DNA from: Nocardioidaceae bacterium
GTDB lineage: Bacteria; Actinomycetota; Actinomycetes; Propionibacteriales; Nocardioidaceae
Reading direction: 5' to 3'
Length of the DNA: 64,000 nt
NCBI GenBank assembly: GCA_009780515.1
Contig: WQZX01000002.1
Location: 1-64,000 of the forward strand
This document shows, piece by piece, positions 8,761-17,389 of the stretch. The stretch's first letter is position 1. Every line of letters begins with the position of its first letter. The notes below the pieces were generated by a model, which had not been told where the DNA came from, did not search any database, and saw only the letters and a program-made list of their open reading frames with translations. The position numbers were made by a program, and so were the translations under genes.

Positions 8761-9516
8761 TCAGGCACCGAACGCGTGCGTCGAGGTCACTCCCCCGTCG
8801 ATCGCGATCTCGGCGCCGTTGACGTAGCCGGCCTCGTCGGAGGCCAGGAAGACGTAGAGCGGGGCGATGTCCTCAGGGAGGCCGACGCGACGCAGCGGCA
8901 CCTTGGAGGCGCCGTACTCCATCGCGGCGTCGCCGCCGTGCACGCGTGTCATCGGGGTGTCGATCATGCCGGGGTGCACGGAGTTGACCCGGATGCCCTT
9001 CGGACCGAGCTCCATCGCGGCGCACTTGGTCATGCCACGGATGGCCCACTTGGTGGCGGCGTACGCCGTGCAGCTGGGCATGCCCGCGAGCCCCTCGACC
9101 GAGCTGGCGTTGATGATCGAGCCGCCGCCGTTCTTGCGCATGGTGCGCGTGACGGCCTGCATGCCGAGGAAGGTGCCGACCTGGTTGACGTTGACGAGCA
9201 GGAGGTACTCCTCCAGCGGCATCTTCTCGATGTCGCCGAAGCGCAGGATGCCGGCGTTGTTGGCCAGCACGTCGACCGGGCCGAAGCGGGTGTTCGTGTC
9301 CTCGACCAGCGCCTCCCAGGAGGCGGGATCGCTGACGTCGTGGCTGACGAAGTGAGCGCCCTCGCCGAGCTCGTCGGCCAGCGCCTGACAGGCCTCCTTG
9401 GCGACGTCGGCGATGACGACCTTCGCGCCCTCGGCGACGAACTGGCGCACGATCTCGGCGCCCTGTCCCTGCGCGCCACCGGTGACGATGGCGACCTTCT
9501 TGTCCAGACGGCCCAT
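8761..9516 (-). CDS. Short-chain dehydrogenase, 3alpha/20beta-hydroxysteroid dehydrogenase type
   Basis: A 251-residue classical SDR: cofactor motif TGGAQGQG (12-19), NNAG (86-89), catalytic S139, Y152 and K156 (YAATK), and the C-terminal GGVTSTHAFGA. The pattern resembles bacterial 3alpha,20beta-hydroxysteroid dehydrogenases. It is the last gene of the five-gene minus-strand operon starting at the ferredoxin reductase, 13 nt after hsd4A, and is therefore probably KstR-controlled. Steroid substrate is inferred from context. Confidence 0.78.
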   Translation of the reverse strand: MGRLDKKVAIVTGGAQGQGAEIVRQFVAEGAKVVIADVAKEACQALADELGEGAHFVSHDVSDPASWEALVEDTNTRFGPVDVLANNAGILRFGDIEKMPLEEYLLLVNVNQVGTFLGMQAVTRTMRKNGGGSIINASSVEGLAGMPSCTAYAATKWAIRGMTKCAAMELGPKGIRVNSVHPGMIDTPMTRVHGGDAAMEYGASKVPLRRVGLPEDIAPLYVFLASDEAGYVNGAEIAIDGGVTSTHAFGA

Positions 9517-9529
9517 TGCTCGGTCCTCC

Positions 9530-10456
9530 TCAGACCTTCAGCTGCATGATCGAGTCGGCGGCGAAGCCGACGGACGGATCCCGGTCGGCGAAGAAGCCGC
9601 CGAGCTGGCTGTCGAGGTCCTCGGCGGACCAGACGTCGCCGGACGCGTCGAAGCGCTGCTCGACCACCGGCGCCGCAACCACGGCGACCATGCCGCCGTA
9701 CACGACGAAGACCTGGCCGGTGATCCGGTCGGCAGCGGGCGAGGCCAGGTAGGCCACGAGGGGCGCGACGTGATCGGCGGAGTACGGGTCGACGGCCTTG
9801 CCGGACTCGTCGTCACCGAACACGGCGGCGGTCATCGCCGTACGGGCGCGGGGGCAGATCGCGTTGGCGCGCACGCCGATCCTGGACAGCCCGCGCGACG
9901 TCGAGAGCGTCAGCGCGGCGATGCCGGCCTTGGCCGCCGCGTAGTTGGCCTGGCCGGGCGAGCCGCCGAGGAACGCCTCCGACGCGGTGTTGACCACCGA
10001 GCCGTAGACCTGGCCGGAGTCCGACGCCTTCGCCCGGTCCCGCCAGTACGACGCCGCGTTGCGGGAGAGCAGGAAGTGTCCGCGCAGGTGGACGGCGATG
10101 ACCGCGTCCCACTCCTCGTCGGACATGTTGAACAGCATCCGGTCACGGGTCATGCCGGCGTTGTTGACGACGATGTCGAGTCCGCCGTACCCGTCGACGG
10201 CGGCGGCCGTCATCGCGTCGGCGGTCGAGCGCTCCGAGACGTCGCCGGCGACCACCGTCGCCTCGCCACCGGCCTCCTTGATCGCGGCGACCGTGTCGTC
10301 ACCGCCGCCGGGCAGGTCGCAGACGACGACACGCGCGCCCGCAGCCGCGAGCGCCTCCGCCTCGGCACGTCCCAGCCCGGCGCCCGCCCCGGTGACGATC
10401 GCGACCTTGCCGTCGAGGTCCACACCGGAGGCCGAGCCCGACGAGACCACGCTCAC
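9530..10456 (-). CDS. hsd4A: 17beta-HSD4-like SDR, steroid side-chain hydroxyacyl-CoA dehydrogenase
   Basis: A 308-residue SDR with TGAGAGLG (22-29), NNAG (98-101), S159, Y172 and K176, plus a C-terminal extension of about 60 residues (from AAPVVEQRFDASGDVW) beyond a normal 250-residue SDR. This length and tail fit Hsd4A, which oxidises the 22-hydroxy CoA ester of the cholesterol side chain. The GTG at 10456 overlaps the fdxD stop (GTGA). In M. tuberculosis fdxD and hsd4A are also adjacent (Rv3503c-Rv3502c), next to mce4. Confidence 0.82.
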   Translation of the reverse strand: MSVVSSGSASGVDLDGKVAIVTGAGAGLGRAEAEALAAAGARVVVCDLPGGGDDTVAAIKEAGGEATVVAGDVSERSTADAMTAAAVDGYGGLDIVVNNAGMTRDRMLFNMSDEEWDAVIAVHLRGHFLLSRNAASYWRDRAKASDSGQVYGSVVNTASEAFLGGSPGQANYAAAKAGIAALTLSTSRGLSRIGVRANAICPRARTAMTAAVFGDDESGKAVDPYSADHVAPLVAYLASPAADRITGQVFVVYGGMVAVVAAPVVEQRFDASGDVWSAEDLDSQLGGFFADRDPSVGFAADSIMQLKV

Positions 10457-10653
10457 TCCTCGACCAGCGAGATCGCGTTGCGCGGACAGGCGGCGGCCGC
10501 CTGGCGCACGCGTGCCTCGTTCTCGTCGGTGACCACGTCGGTGTCCACCTGCAGCATGTCGTCGTCGTCGAGCTCGAAGATGTCGGGCGCCAGGGCCTCG
10601 CACATCGCGTTCGACTCGCACAGGTCGAAGTCGACCTTGATCTTCAGGGTCAT
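10453..10653 (-). CDS. fdxD: Ferredoxin FdxD, [3Fe-4S]-type
   Basis: A 66-residue acidic ferredoxin. Cys12, Cys18 and Cys56 (followed by Pro57) give the C-x5-C...CP pattern of single-cluster actinobacterial ferredoxins, with Asn15 at the position that is Cys in [4Fe-4S] forms. It passes electrons to oxygenases or dehydrogenases in the steroid pathway. It lies in one operon with a ferredoxin reductase two genes upstream and overlaps hsd4A by 4 nt. Confidence 0.85.
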   Translation of the reverse strand: MTLKIKVDFDLCESNAMCEALAPDIFELDDDDMLQVDTDVVTDENEARVRQAAAACPRNAISLVEE

Positions 10654-10663
10654 GACGGTCCTC

Positions 10664-11131
10664 TCAGGTCATCTTCCGGTGGTCCCAGGTGGCGACGTGC
10701 TCGGCGTGCACGATCACACCCACCCGCTTGGTCGCCTGCTTCTCTACGGTCTGCCGGCCGAAGTCCCCGAGCGCCTCGAAGGACTCGGCGTCCAGCATCC
10801 GGGTGGCGACGGCCGACCCGATCTCGAAGATCCGGTCGCGGTCGCGCACGATCTCGGCGCGACCCGTGATGGAGACGCCGCGCAGCTCGAAGTAGTCGGT
10901 GCCGTCCTCGACGAGCACGCTCACCCGCGGGTCGCGCTCGAGGTTGCGGATCTTCTGGCTGGCGCCGTAGGTCCAGAACGCGATGCGTCCCTCGTCCAGG
11001 ACGTAGAACAGCGTCGTCAGGTGCGGGCTGCCGTCGGGGCCGATGCTCGCGACCTGGACCTTGAGGTTCTCGCGCAGCAGCTCCTGCACCTCGTCGTCGG
11101 TCAGCCTGACCGCGTCGCGACCGGACGCCAT
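10664..11131 (-). CDS. PPOX-fold flavin/F420-type protein
   Basis: A 155-residue split-barrel protein. The segment QVASIGPDGSPHLTTLFYVL and then KIRNLERDPRVSVLVEDG is characteristic of the pyridoxamine-phosphate-oxidase superfamily, including PPOX-class F420-dependent reductases. It sits one base after the ferredoxin-reductase stop and 10 nt before fdxD, in the KstR-controlled operon. It may reduce or bind a steroid intermediate. The cofactor (FMN or F420) cannot be assigned by eye. Confidence 0.75.
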   Translation of the reverse strand: MASGRDAVRLTDDEVQELLRENLKVQVASIGPDGSPHLTTLFYVLDEGRIAFWTYGASQKIRNLERDPRVSVLVEDGTDYFELRGVSITGRAEIVRDRDRIFEIGSAVATRMLDAESFEALGDFGRQTVEKQATKRVGVIVHAEHVATWDHRKMT

Positions 11132-11132
11132 C

Positions 11133-12095
11133 TCAGTTGCCCTCCGAGGAGTGGCCGGGGAACACGTGCGCCGCGGGGTCGATGACTACCGCGGCGTTGT
11201 TGACCGCGGTCGCCGCCTCGCCGAAGCCCACAGCGATCAGCCGCACCTTGCCGGGGTAGTCGGTGATGTCACCGGCCGCGAACACGCGCTCGAGGTTGGT
11301 GCGCATCGCCGGGTCGACCACGACGTGACGCTTCTCGGTCTCCAGGCCCCACTGCTGCAGCGGGCCGAGGTCCGCGACGAAGCCGAGCGCCGCCACGATC
11401 GACTGCGCCGGCCGCGTGTGCGGCTCGCCGTCGACGGTGATCTCCACCCGCTCGACCAGCCCGTCGCCGAGGACCTCGGTGACCTCCGCCTTGGTGAGGA
11501 TCTCCACCGAGGAGTCCCTCACCTGCTCGACGGTGCGCTGGTGCGCGCGGAACGCGTCGCGCCGGTGGACCAGCGTGACGGAGCGCGCGATCGGCTCGAG
11601 GTGCAGTGCCCAGTCGAACGCGCTGTCACCGCCGCCGACGATGACGACGTCGTTGTCGGCGTACGGCGCGAAGCTGGGGACGAAGAACTCCAGGCCCCTG
11701 CCGAGCCAGCCCTCGCCGGCCGGGAGCGTGCGCGGGCTGAACTTGCCGATGCCCGCGGTGATCAGCATCGCCTTCGCGCGGACCTCCGTGTCGTCGTCCA
11801 GGGTCAGCGTCAGCCCGTCGTCGTCGGTGACCAGGCCCGTCGCCGTACGGCCCAGGAGGTACGTCGGCCGCGCGGTCTCGGCCTGCTCCACCAGTCCGGC
11901 GACCAGGTCGCGTCCCTTGATCGTCGGGAAGCCCGCGACGTCGAGGATCTGCTTCTCGGGATACATCGCGGTGATCTGCCCGCCGAGCTCGGGCAGGGAG
12001 TCGACCACCACGATCTTGAACCCGCGGAAGCCCGCGTAGTAGGTCGCGAACAGCCCGGTCGGGCCGGCGCCGACGATGACCAGATCACAGTCCAC
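11133..12095 (-). CDS. Ferredoxin-NAD(P)H reductase, thioredoxin-reductase-like
   Basis: A 320-residue two-dinucleotide-fold flavoprotein: FAD motif GAGPTG (9-14), the ELGGQITAMYP loop, NAD(P)H motif VVIVGGGDSAFDWA, and C-terminal FAAGDITDYPGK and GFGEAATAVNNAA. It lacks the CxxC redox pair of thioredoxin reductase, which marks the type-2 ferredoxin reductases. GTG start at 12095 lies 6 nt after the -10 element TACAGT, which overlaps a full KstR box. As first gene of the operon carrying fdxD it is the likely reductase partner of that ferredoxin. Confidence 0.82.
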   Translation of the reverse strand: MDCDLVIVGAGPTGLFATYYAGFRGFKIVVVDSLPELGGQITAMYPEKQILDVAGFPTIKGRDLVAGLVEQAETARPTYLLGRTATGLVTDDDGLTLTLDDDTEVRAKAMLITAGIGKFSPRTLPAGEGWLGRGLEFFVPSFAPYADNDVVIVGGGDSAFDWALHLEPIARSVTLVHRRDAFRAHQRTVEQVRDSSVEILTKAEVTEVLGDGLVERVEITVDGEPHTRPAQSIVAALGFVADLGPLQQWGLETEKRHVVVDPAMRTNLERVFAAGDITDYPGKVRLIAVGFGEAATAVNNAAVVIDPAAHVFPGHSSEGN

Positions 12096-12103
12096 GGAAG
12101 AAC

Positions 12104-12117
12104 TGTAACGTGTTCTA
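12104..12117. promoter_or_regulatory. KstR operator of the ferredoxin reductase-fdxD-hsd4A operon
   Basis: TGTAACGTGTTCTA matches every fixed base of TnnAACnnGTTnnA. It lies in the 42-nt gap between the last mce4-associated gene and the ferredoxin-reductase GTG. The -10 element TACAGT (12107-12102) overlaps it, so repression would block the promoter directly. Confidence 0.85.
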
Positions 12118-12137
12118 TTTCGTTGCGCTCGCGGTGG

Positions 12138-12911
12138 CTACTTCGTGTCGAGGTTCTCGACCAGCCATCCGTGGTCGGTGTGCACCATCGTCACCGTCAT
12201 CTTGTACGGCGTCGTCGTGATGCGCTCGTTCTTGCCGGTCCCCCTGGTGATGTATTGGTCCAGGAAGATCAAGGCTTGGACCTTGGTCGCACTCGCGCGC
12301 ACAGCACCCTGGTCCATGACCTTCACCGACACGTCGACCTTCTTCGCGATGAACTGCGGCTTCGTGGCCGCCGCGCTCTGCTTGAACTGCGTCGCGAAGG
12401 AGTCGGTCATCAGGTCGACGGCCTTCTCCACGCTCGCGTCATAGTTCTTGTAGCTGCGCGACACGATGACCACCGCGTCCTTGGCCGCGGCGTCGACGGC
12501 GGCGTCGACGTCGGTCTGGTCGAGCACGATCGGTCGCCCGGGAGGTACGTCGATCCCGCCGGTGTCCTGCTTGGCGGCCGCCGCGGTCTGGTTCTCGAGG
12601 TGCCGGTGACGCAGGAACCAGCCGCCCTGAGCCAACATGAGCACGATGAGCACGGCCAGCGAGATCAGGAGGACGCGGGTCAGCCGGGTGCCGGCGAACA
12701 TCTCCATCAAGGGGCGCTTCTCGGCGGCGTCGGGCGCGCTCTCCGGCTTCGCCGCACTGTCGGGCTTCGCGGTCTTGACCGGCTTCTCCTTGCCGGGCGC
12801 GGGCTCGGGAGCCGCCCGCTCGAGCGGCTCGCTGTCGCGCCCGGCGATCTTGCGAGGACGCGACGTGGTGACGCGCGAGCTCGACGGACGGCGGGGCTGC
12901 TGTGGACTCAT
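12138..12911 (-). CDS. Mce-associated membrane protein (second Mam of the mce4 operon)
   Basis: A 257-residue Mam protein. The basic, proline-rich cytoplasmic N-terminus (about 1-75) has several KPD/KPES segments, then one transmembrane helix (LTRVLLISLAVLIVLMLAQG) and an extracytoplasmic domain. That domain has the family's YKNYDASVEKAVDLMTDSF segment and a C-terminal HGWLVENLDTK. Mam proteins stabilise the Mce complex. It is the last gene of the mce4-type operon, 5 nt after the first Mam gene. ATG at 12911 was chosen over longer frames that lack a plausible start. Confidence 0.8.
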   Translation of the reverse strand: MSPQQPRRPSSSRVTTSRPRKIAGRDSEPLERAAPEPAPGKEKPVKTAKPDSAAKPESAPDAAEKRPLMEMFAGTRLTRVLLISLAVLIVLMLAQGGWFLRHRHLENQTAAAAKQDTGGIDVPPGRPIVLDQTDVDAAVDAAAKDAVVIVSRSYKNYDASVEKAVDLMTDSFATQFKQSAAATKPQFIAKKVDVSVKVMDQGAVRASATKVQALIFLDQYITRGTGKNERITTTPYKMTVTMVHTDHGWLVENLDTK

Positions 12912-12916
12912 CGCTC

Positions 12917-13564
12917 TCAGCTCACGAACTCGAGGTTGTCGACCAGCCAGCGTCCGTTGACGTTCTGGAGGTCGATCCGCAGTCGATAGTTGCGGATCAT
13001 GGGCTGGCCCTTGGTCATCTTGCTGGTGACCGTGCCGTTGACCGCGAGCAGGGTCTCGGCCTGCTTGGTGTCGCCGTCGACGTACCCCGCCCAGACGACA
13101 TCGCCCTTCTGGACCGAATGCACGCGCGTGCTGAGGATGCCCAGCGACTTCGTGCTCTTGTCGTACTGCTTCAGGAATCCCCCCGTCGACATCGATCGCA
13201 CCTCTGCGACCTCGCTGTCGGCGTGCCGCCAGTCGAGGTTGATGAACGCGTTCGCCATCTTCGTGGCGACGTCGAGGACGTCGGCGATCCGCTGCTGGTC
13301 GCTGCTGTCGGAGGCGGGCAGCGCGGTCACGACGCCCTTGCCGACGTCCTTGCCGAAGTCGGCGTCGGGCTCGCTCCGGGTGTCGACGACGGTGTGCCCG
13401 ATGCGGGTCAGGAAGCTGCCGCCGTCGGCGGAGTGGGTGTTCCACATCAGCGCGGCCATCACGATCACGGCGGCGGCGCACAGCAGTGCGACCAGCCAGA
13501 GGGCGAGGTTCAGCCTGGCCCGCGGACCCTCGTCGAGGGCCTCGGGCCTGTCGGTGTCGGTCAC
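12917..13564 (-). CDS. Mce-associated membrane protein (first Mam of the mce4 operon)
   Basis: A 215-residue Mam protein with a short cytoplasmic end, a transmembrane helix (LALWLVALLCAAAVIVMAAL) and an outer domain ending NGRWLVDNLEFVS. GTG at 13564 overlaps the mce4F stop (GTGA), which implies coupled translation. The core FINLDWRHADSEVAEVRSMS is the conserved Mam helix and turn. Its role is inferred to be support of the Mce importer, since Mam genes follow mce genes throughout actinobacteria. Confidence 0.8.
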   Translation of the reverse strand: MTDTDRPEALDEGPRARLNLALWLVALLCAAAVIVMAALMWNTHSADGGSFLTRIGHTVVDTRSEPDADFGKDVGKGVVTALPASDSSDQQRIADVLDVATKMANAFINLDWRHADSEVAEVRSMSTGGFLKQYDKSTKSLGILSTRVHSVQKGDVVWAGYVDGDTKQAETLLAVNGTVTSKMTKGQPMIRNYRLRIDLQNVNGRWLVDNLEFVS

Positions 13565-14832
13565 TGCTGGGTCACCGGACCCACGAGTAGCCACTTCCAC
13601 GAATCTCCTCCCAGGACCGACAGGTTCGGCGGCTCCTGGTACCGCACGCTCCTGCCCTTCGAGTCCCCTGCCCGCGCGCCGCCACTGTAGTCACGAGCCG
13701 GTGACGACCGGTTCGGGTCGGTGTAGAGCAGGGCTTGGTTGGTGCCGCGCCGCTCGTACGGCAACGGCGACTTGCAGGTGGCCGGGTAGTGCCCGATCCC
13801 GCCGTACGCCTTGTCCTCGTCGGTCGTCACCTGGGTCGAGCGCCACTGCGACGGCGGCAGGTAGCCGTCGGTGCACGGCGGCACGCTGTAGTCGAACTGG
13901 ATGTTCACGTGCCCCCAGCCGTCGGCGGTCGATCCGGTCGGGCCGGCGGCGATCAGCGCCGGATAGGTGACGAGCAGCTGCTCGATCCCCGGCAGGTTCG
14001 GGTCGACGACCTGGTCGAGGCTGATCAGGTTGCCCAGCAGCGTGGGCATGGTCGGTCCGAGGTCCTCCAGCAGCGCCTGCAGCTCGCGCGCGGCGGGCGG
14101 GGTGTTGTGGATCAGCTTGCGCAGGTTCGGGTCGCTGTCGCGCAGCGCCGTCGTCAGCTTGTCCAGGTCTCCGGCGAAGGAGCGGATGTTCTCCTTCTCG
14201 CCGCTCTGGGTGCGCAGCACCTTCAGCCCGTTGTCGAGCAGCTGCACGGTCTCCTTGGTGTGCCGCGAGGCCTGGTTGATGAAGACCGTGCCGGAGTCGA
14301 TCATCCGCTGCAGTGCGGGCCCGGTGCCGCGGAACATGGCACCGAGCTCCTTGATCGTGCCGCGCAACGCGTTCTTGTTCACCGAGGTCACGAACTTGTT
14401 CAGGGTCACCAGCAGGTCGCCCTCGTCCTCGGGCAGCGAGGACTTCGAACCGTGGAAGACCGTGCCGTTGACGGCGTACGGCCCCCTGCCGTTCGGCGGG
14501 TCGAAGTCGATGTACTGCTCGCCGACCGCCGAGAGGTTGTGGACGTAGATCTGCGAGCTGGTCGGCAGCTGCACCGACTTCTTCATCTCCACGCTGACGT
14601 CGATGCCGTGCGTGGTCGGCACCACCTGGGTGACCTTGCCGATCCTCACGCCGCGGTAGTCGGCCTCGCTGCCGACGTACAGACCGCCGGAGTCGGGGAG
14701 CGTCGCGGTGACCGTCATGTCCTTGCCGGTGATCTTGTCGACCACGCCGAGGTACGACGCGGTGACGTAGATGAGCCCCACCGCGCTGAGCGCGACGAAG
14801 GCCATCAGCCGGATCCGTACGCCGCGGCTCAT
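13561..14832 (-). CDS. mce4F: Mce-family protein MceF (mce4 type)
   Basis: A 423-residue protein with an N-terminal transmembrane anchor (residues about 8-28), then the MCE/MlaD domain (MTVTATLPDSGGLYVGSEAD, YRGVRIGKV, and the YIDFDPPNGRGPY end), a long helical region and a polar C-terminus. MceA-F proteins form the hexameric tube that carries lipids across the cell envelope. Its start overlaps the mce4E stop by 4 nt (ATGA). The C-terminal 120 residues are Gly/Pro/Ser-rich and lack the helical pattern. Confidence 0.85.
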   Translation of the reverse strand: MSRGVRIRLMAFVALSAVGLIYVTASYLGVVDKITGKDMTVTATLPDSGGLYVGSEADYRGVRIGKVTQVVPTTHGIDVSVEMKKSVQLPTSSQIYVHNLSAVGEQYIDFDPPNGRGPYAVNGTVFHGSKSSLPEDEGDLLVTLNKFVTSVNKNALRGTIKELGAMFRGTGPALQRMIDSGTVFINQASRHTKETVQLLDNGLKVLRTQSGEKENIRSFAGDLDKLTTALRDSDPNLRKLIHNTPPAARELQALLEDLGPTMPTLLGNLISLDQVVDPNLPGIEQLLVTYPALIAAGPTGSTADGWGHVNIQFDYSVPPCTDGYLPPSQWRSTQVTTDEDKAYGGIGHYPATCKSPLPYERRGTNQALLYTDPNRSSPARDYSGGARAGDSKGRSVRYQEPPNLSVLGGDSWKWLLVGPVTQQ

Positions 14833-16163
14833 GCGTTGCCCCCCATCAGCTGCTCGGGCGATCCCGGATCGTCGCTGCCGGCGTCGAGCAGGCCCCGCGA
14901 GAGCCCGACCGACCCGCTGAGGACCGTGCCCGAGACTCCCCCGGAGCCGAGCAGCTTGCCGAGGTCGAGGTTCGGCGCGGCGTTCAGCGGCTGGCAGACC
15001 GCGTTGGTGAGCAGGTTCTTCTGCTCACAGACGGTCTTGAGCACGCCGCTCAGCTGGGAGCTCCCGAGAACCTCCGAGCAGTTCGCGCTCAGCACCCGCT
15101 GGCTCGCGACGCACTTGCTGACCGCCGCCTTGCCGGTGGCCGCCTTGCCCAGCTGGATGTTGGGCAGCTTGAGCGCGGAGTAGAGGTTGTCGAAGTCGAT
15201 CTGCACCCGGGCGATCGTGTTGGCATAGTCGCCCTTGACGATCGCGTTGGCGGACTTCGGGAACGGGAAGCTGGCGAGCAGGTTGATGCCCGGCCCGAGC
15301 TTGGTGCCCGCGTCGGCGATCCGGTTGAGGACCGGGTCGACCTCCTTGAGGATCTTGAGGACGTTCCCCTTGCTGGCGTTGATGACGTGGGTGCCGACCG
15401 CGCCGAGGTTCTGCAGCGACTTGAGCATCTCGACCATCTCGGTGTGCTGGCTGTCGAGCACCCGGATGGCCGGTCCGGTCGCGTCGAGCGCGGCGCCGAT
15501 CGTCGACTTCTCGTTGTTGAGGGTCTTGGTCAGGTTGTTCATCGACGACAGCGCGGTGACGATCTGCCTCTTCTGGCCGTCGATCGTCTTGACCACGCTC
15601 GCCAGGTTCTCGAGCACGCCGCGCAGCCTGCCGGTGCGCCCGTCCATCACCTTGTTGGCCTCGCGGGTGATCGTGCCGAGCTGGGCCACGCCTCCCCCGC
15701 TGAGCAGGAAGGAGAGCGCGCCGAGCACCTCCTCGACCTCGGGGTTGCGCCCGGTGTCGGACAGCGGGATGTGGGCGCCGTTCGACAGCCGGCCCTCGGG
15801 CTTCGCCGCCGCGGGCGGGAGGAGGGCGACGTACTTCTCGCCGAGCAGGGAGACCTGACGGATCTCGGCGGTGGCATTGGCGGGCAGGTCGACGCTGTTC
15901 TTGACCCGCATCGTCACCCGCGCGTGCCAGCCGACGCGCTCGACGTCGGTCACCTCGCCGACCACGACGTCGTCGACCATCACCGTCGAGCGCGGCACGA
16001 CGTCCAGCACGTCGGAGAAGTCGGCCGTCACCACGAAGGAGTCCCCGGCGGAGACCGGGTGGCCCGGCAGCGGCAGGTCGTAGGCGCCGTCGAACTTGCA
16101 GCCGCCCAGGAGCAGCGCCGCCGACAGCAGCAGGCAGGTCCACCGCAGGAGTCGTCGCGTCAT
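14829..16163 (-). CDS. mce4E: Mce-family lipoprotein MceE (LprN type)
   Basis: A 444-residue Mce protein with a lipoprotein signal: basic MTRR, hydrophobic LLLSAALLLGG and lipobox Cys22. The MCE domain follows (SFVVTADFSDVLDVVPRSTV, VVVGEVTDV), then long amphipathic helices and a Cys-containing C-terminal segment (CVASQRVLSANC). The E subunit of actinobacterial Mce complexes is typically a lipoprotein. ATGA overlap with mce4D. Confidence 0.86.
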   Translation of the reverse strand: MTRRLLRWTCLLLSAALLLGGCKFDGAYDLPLPGHPVSAGDSFVVTADFSDVLDVVPRSTVMVDDVVVGEVTDVERVGWHARVTMRVKNSVDLPANATAEIRQVSLLGEKYVALLPPAAAKPEGRLSNGAHIPLSDTGRNPEVEEVLGALSFLLSGGGVAQLGTITREANKVMDGRTGRLRGVLENLASVVKTIDGQKRQIVTALSSMNNLTKTLNNEKSTIGAALDATGPAIRVLDSQHTEMVEMLKSLQNLGAVGTHVINASKGNVLKILKEVDPVLNRIADAGTKLGPGINLLASFPFPKSANAIVKGDYANTIARVQIDFDNLYSALKLPNIQLGKAATGKAAVSKCVASQRVLSANCSEVLGSSQLSGVLKTVCEQKNLLTNAVCQPLNAAPNLDLGKLLGSGGVSGTVLSGSVGLSRGLLDAGSDDPGSPEQLMGGNA

Positions 16164-17389
16164 GCGCCACCCCCGAGGAGCTTGGTCAGGGATGGCTTCG
16201 TGTCGTCGCCGGTGTAGACCGGCGTGACCTTCGGGTTCAGCGGGTTGGAGTTGTCGTCGCTGGCGCCGTTGGGGAGGTACTGGCTGTACTTCGGCGGGAG
16301 GTAGGGCAGCTTGGTGAGGATCGGCTTGAGCAGCTGGTCGGTCAGGTCGCACGCGGTCTTCTTCAACGCGGCCGGCATGCCCTGCTTCTGCATGATGATC
16401 GCGCAGACGAAGCCGGCGGCGTCCCAGGCGTAGCCGGCGATCGTGATGCGGGCGTTCTCCGAGCCGGTGCGGTGATCGAAGCTCGCCTGCAGGTTGCCCA
16501 TCGCGACCGGTGCCACGCGCAGCGTGGTGTCGAGGTTCTGGCGCTCGGACACGATCGTGGACATCACCGTCGTGAGGTTCTTGACCTGCTTGACCAGCGC
16601 GTCGCGGTTGTCGTGCACGAAGCCCTTCACGCTGCCGACCGCGTTCGCCACCGAGGCGACGACCTTCTGCAGGTTGCCGCTCTCGGCGGCCAGGGTCTTC
16701 GAGACCCCGGCGAGGTCCTTCATGAACCCGCGGACCAGCTTGTCGTTCTTGCCGAGGGTCTCGGTGAACCGGGCGAGGTGGCTGACCGTGTCGAAGAGCG
16801 GCCCGGAGCCGTTGCCGAAGGTCTGGACGGCCCGAGAGAGCTGCTCCAGCATCTGCCGGCCCTTGGCGCCTTCGCCGCCCAGCGCGTGCTGACCCGCCTC
16901 GAGCAGGTGGTTGAGCGTGCCGTCCTTGTTCACGCCGTTCGGGCCCAGCGCGGTGGTCAGCGTCTTGAGGCTGGAGTAGATCTTGTCCAGCTCCACCGGG
17001 ACCGCGGTCTTCGGCTCCGGGATGTCGGCGTCGTCCTTCATCACCGGCCCTCGGCGGTAGACCGGGGTGAGCTGCACGAACCGGTCCGCGACCAGGGTCG
17101 GCGTCACGACGACGGCGTGCGCGTCGGCCGGCACCCGGTACGTCGCGTCGTACGTCATCGCGACACGGACGGAGCCGCCCTCGGGGATCACCGAGGTCAC
17201 CGTGCCGACGTTGACGCCCAGGATCCGCACGTCGGTGCCGGGGTAGACGCTGACGGCGCGCGAGAAGTGCGCGACCACCGTCTTGGTCGGGTGGGGGCTC
17301 CGCACGACGTTCAGGACGGCGGCGAGCGCGACCAGGATCAGGCCGATGACCAGGACCCGCCGGTCGATCCGCGTCAGGAGGGTGCGCAT
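16160..17389 (-). CDS. mce4D: Mce-family protein MceD (mce4 type)
   Basis: A 409-residue protein with an N-terminal transmembrane segment (VLVIGLILVALAAVLNVV), an MCE domain (HFSRAVSVYPGTDVRILGV, VGTVTSVIPEG, RFVQLTPVYRRGP) and extended helices up to residue about 330. The C-terminus is YSQYLPNGASDDNS followed by a Gly-rich end. One base overlaps the mce4C stop (TGATG). Part of the sterol importer tube. Confidence 0.85.
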   Translation of the reverse strand: MRTLLTRIDRRVLVIGLILVALAAVLNVVRSPHPTKTVVAHFSRAVSVYPGTDVRILGVNVGTVTSVIPEGGSVRVAMTYDATYRVPADAHAVVVTPTLVADRFVQLTPVYRRGPVMKDDADIPEPKTAVPVELDKIYSSLKTLTTALGPNGVNKDGTLNHLLEAGQHALGGEGAKGRQMLEQLSRAVQTFGNGSGPLFDTVSHLARFTETLGKNDKLVRGFMKDLAGVSKTLAAESGNLQKVVASVANAVGSVKGFVHDNRDALVKQVKNLTTVMSTIVSERQNLDTTLRVAPVAMGNLQASFDHRTGSENARITIAGYAWDAAGFVCAIIMQKQGMPAALKKTACDLTDQLLKPILTKLPYLPPKYSQYLPNGASDDNSNPLNPKVTPVYTGDDTKPSLTKLLGGGA

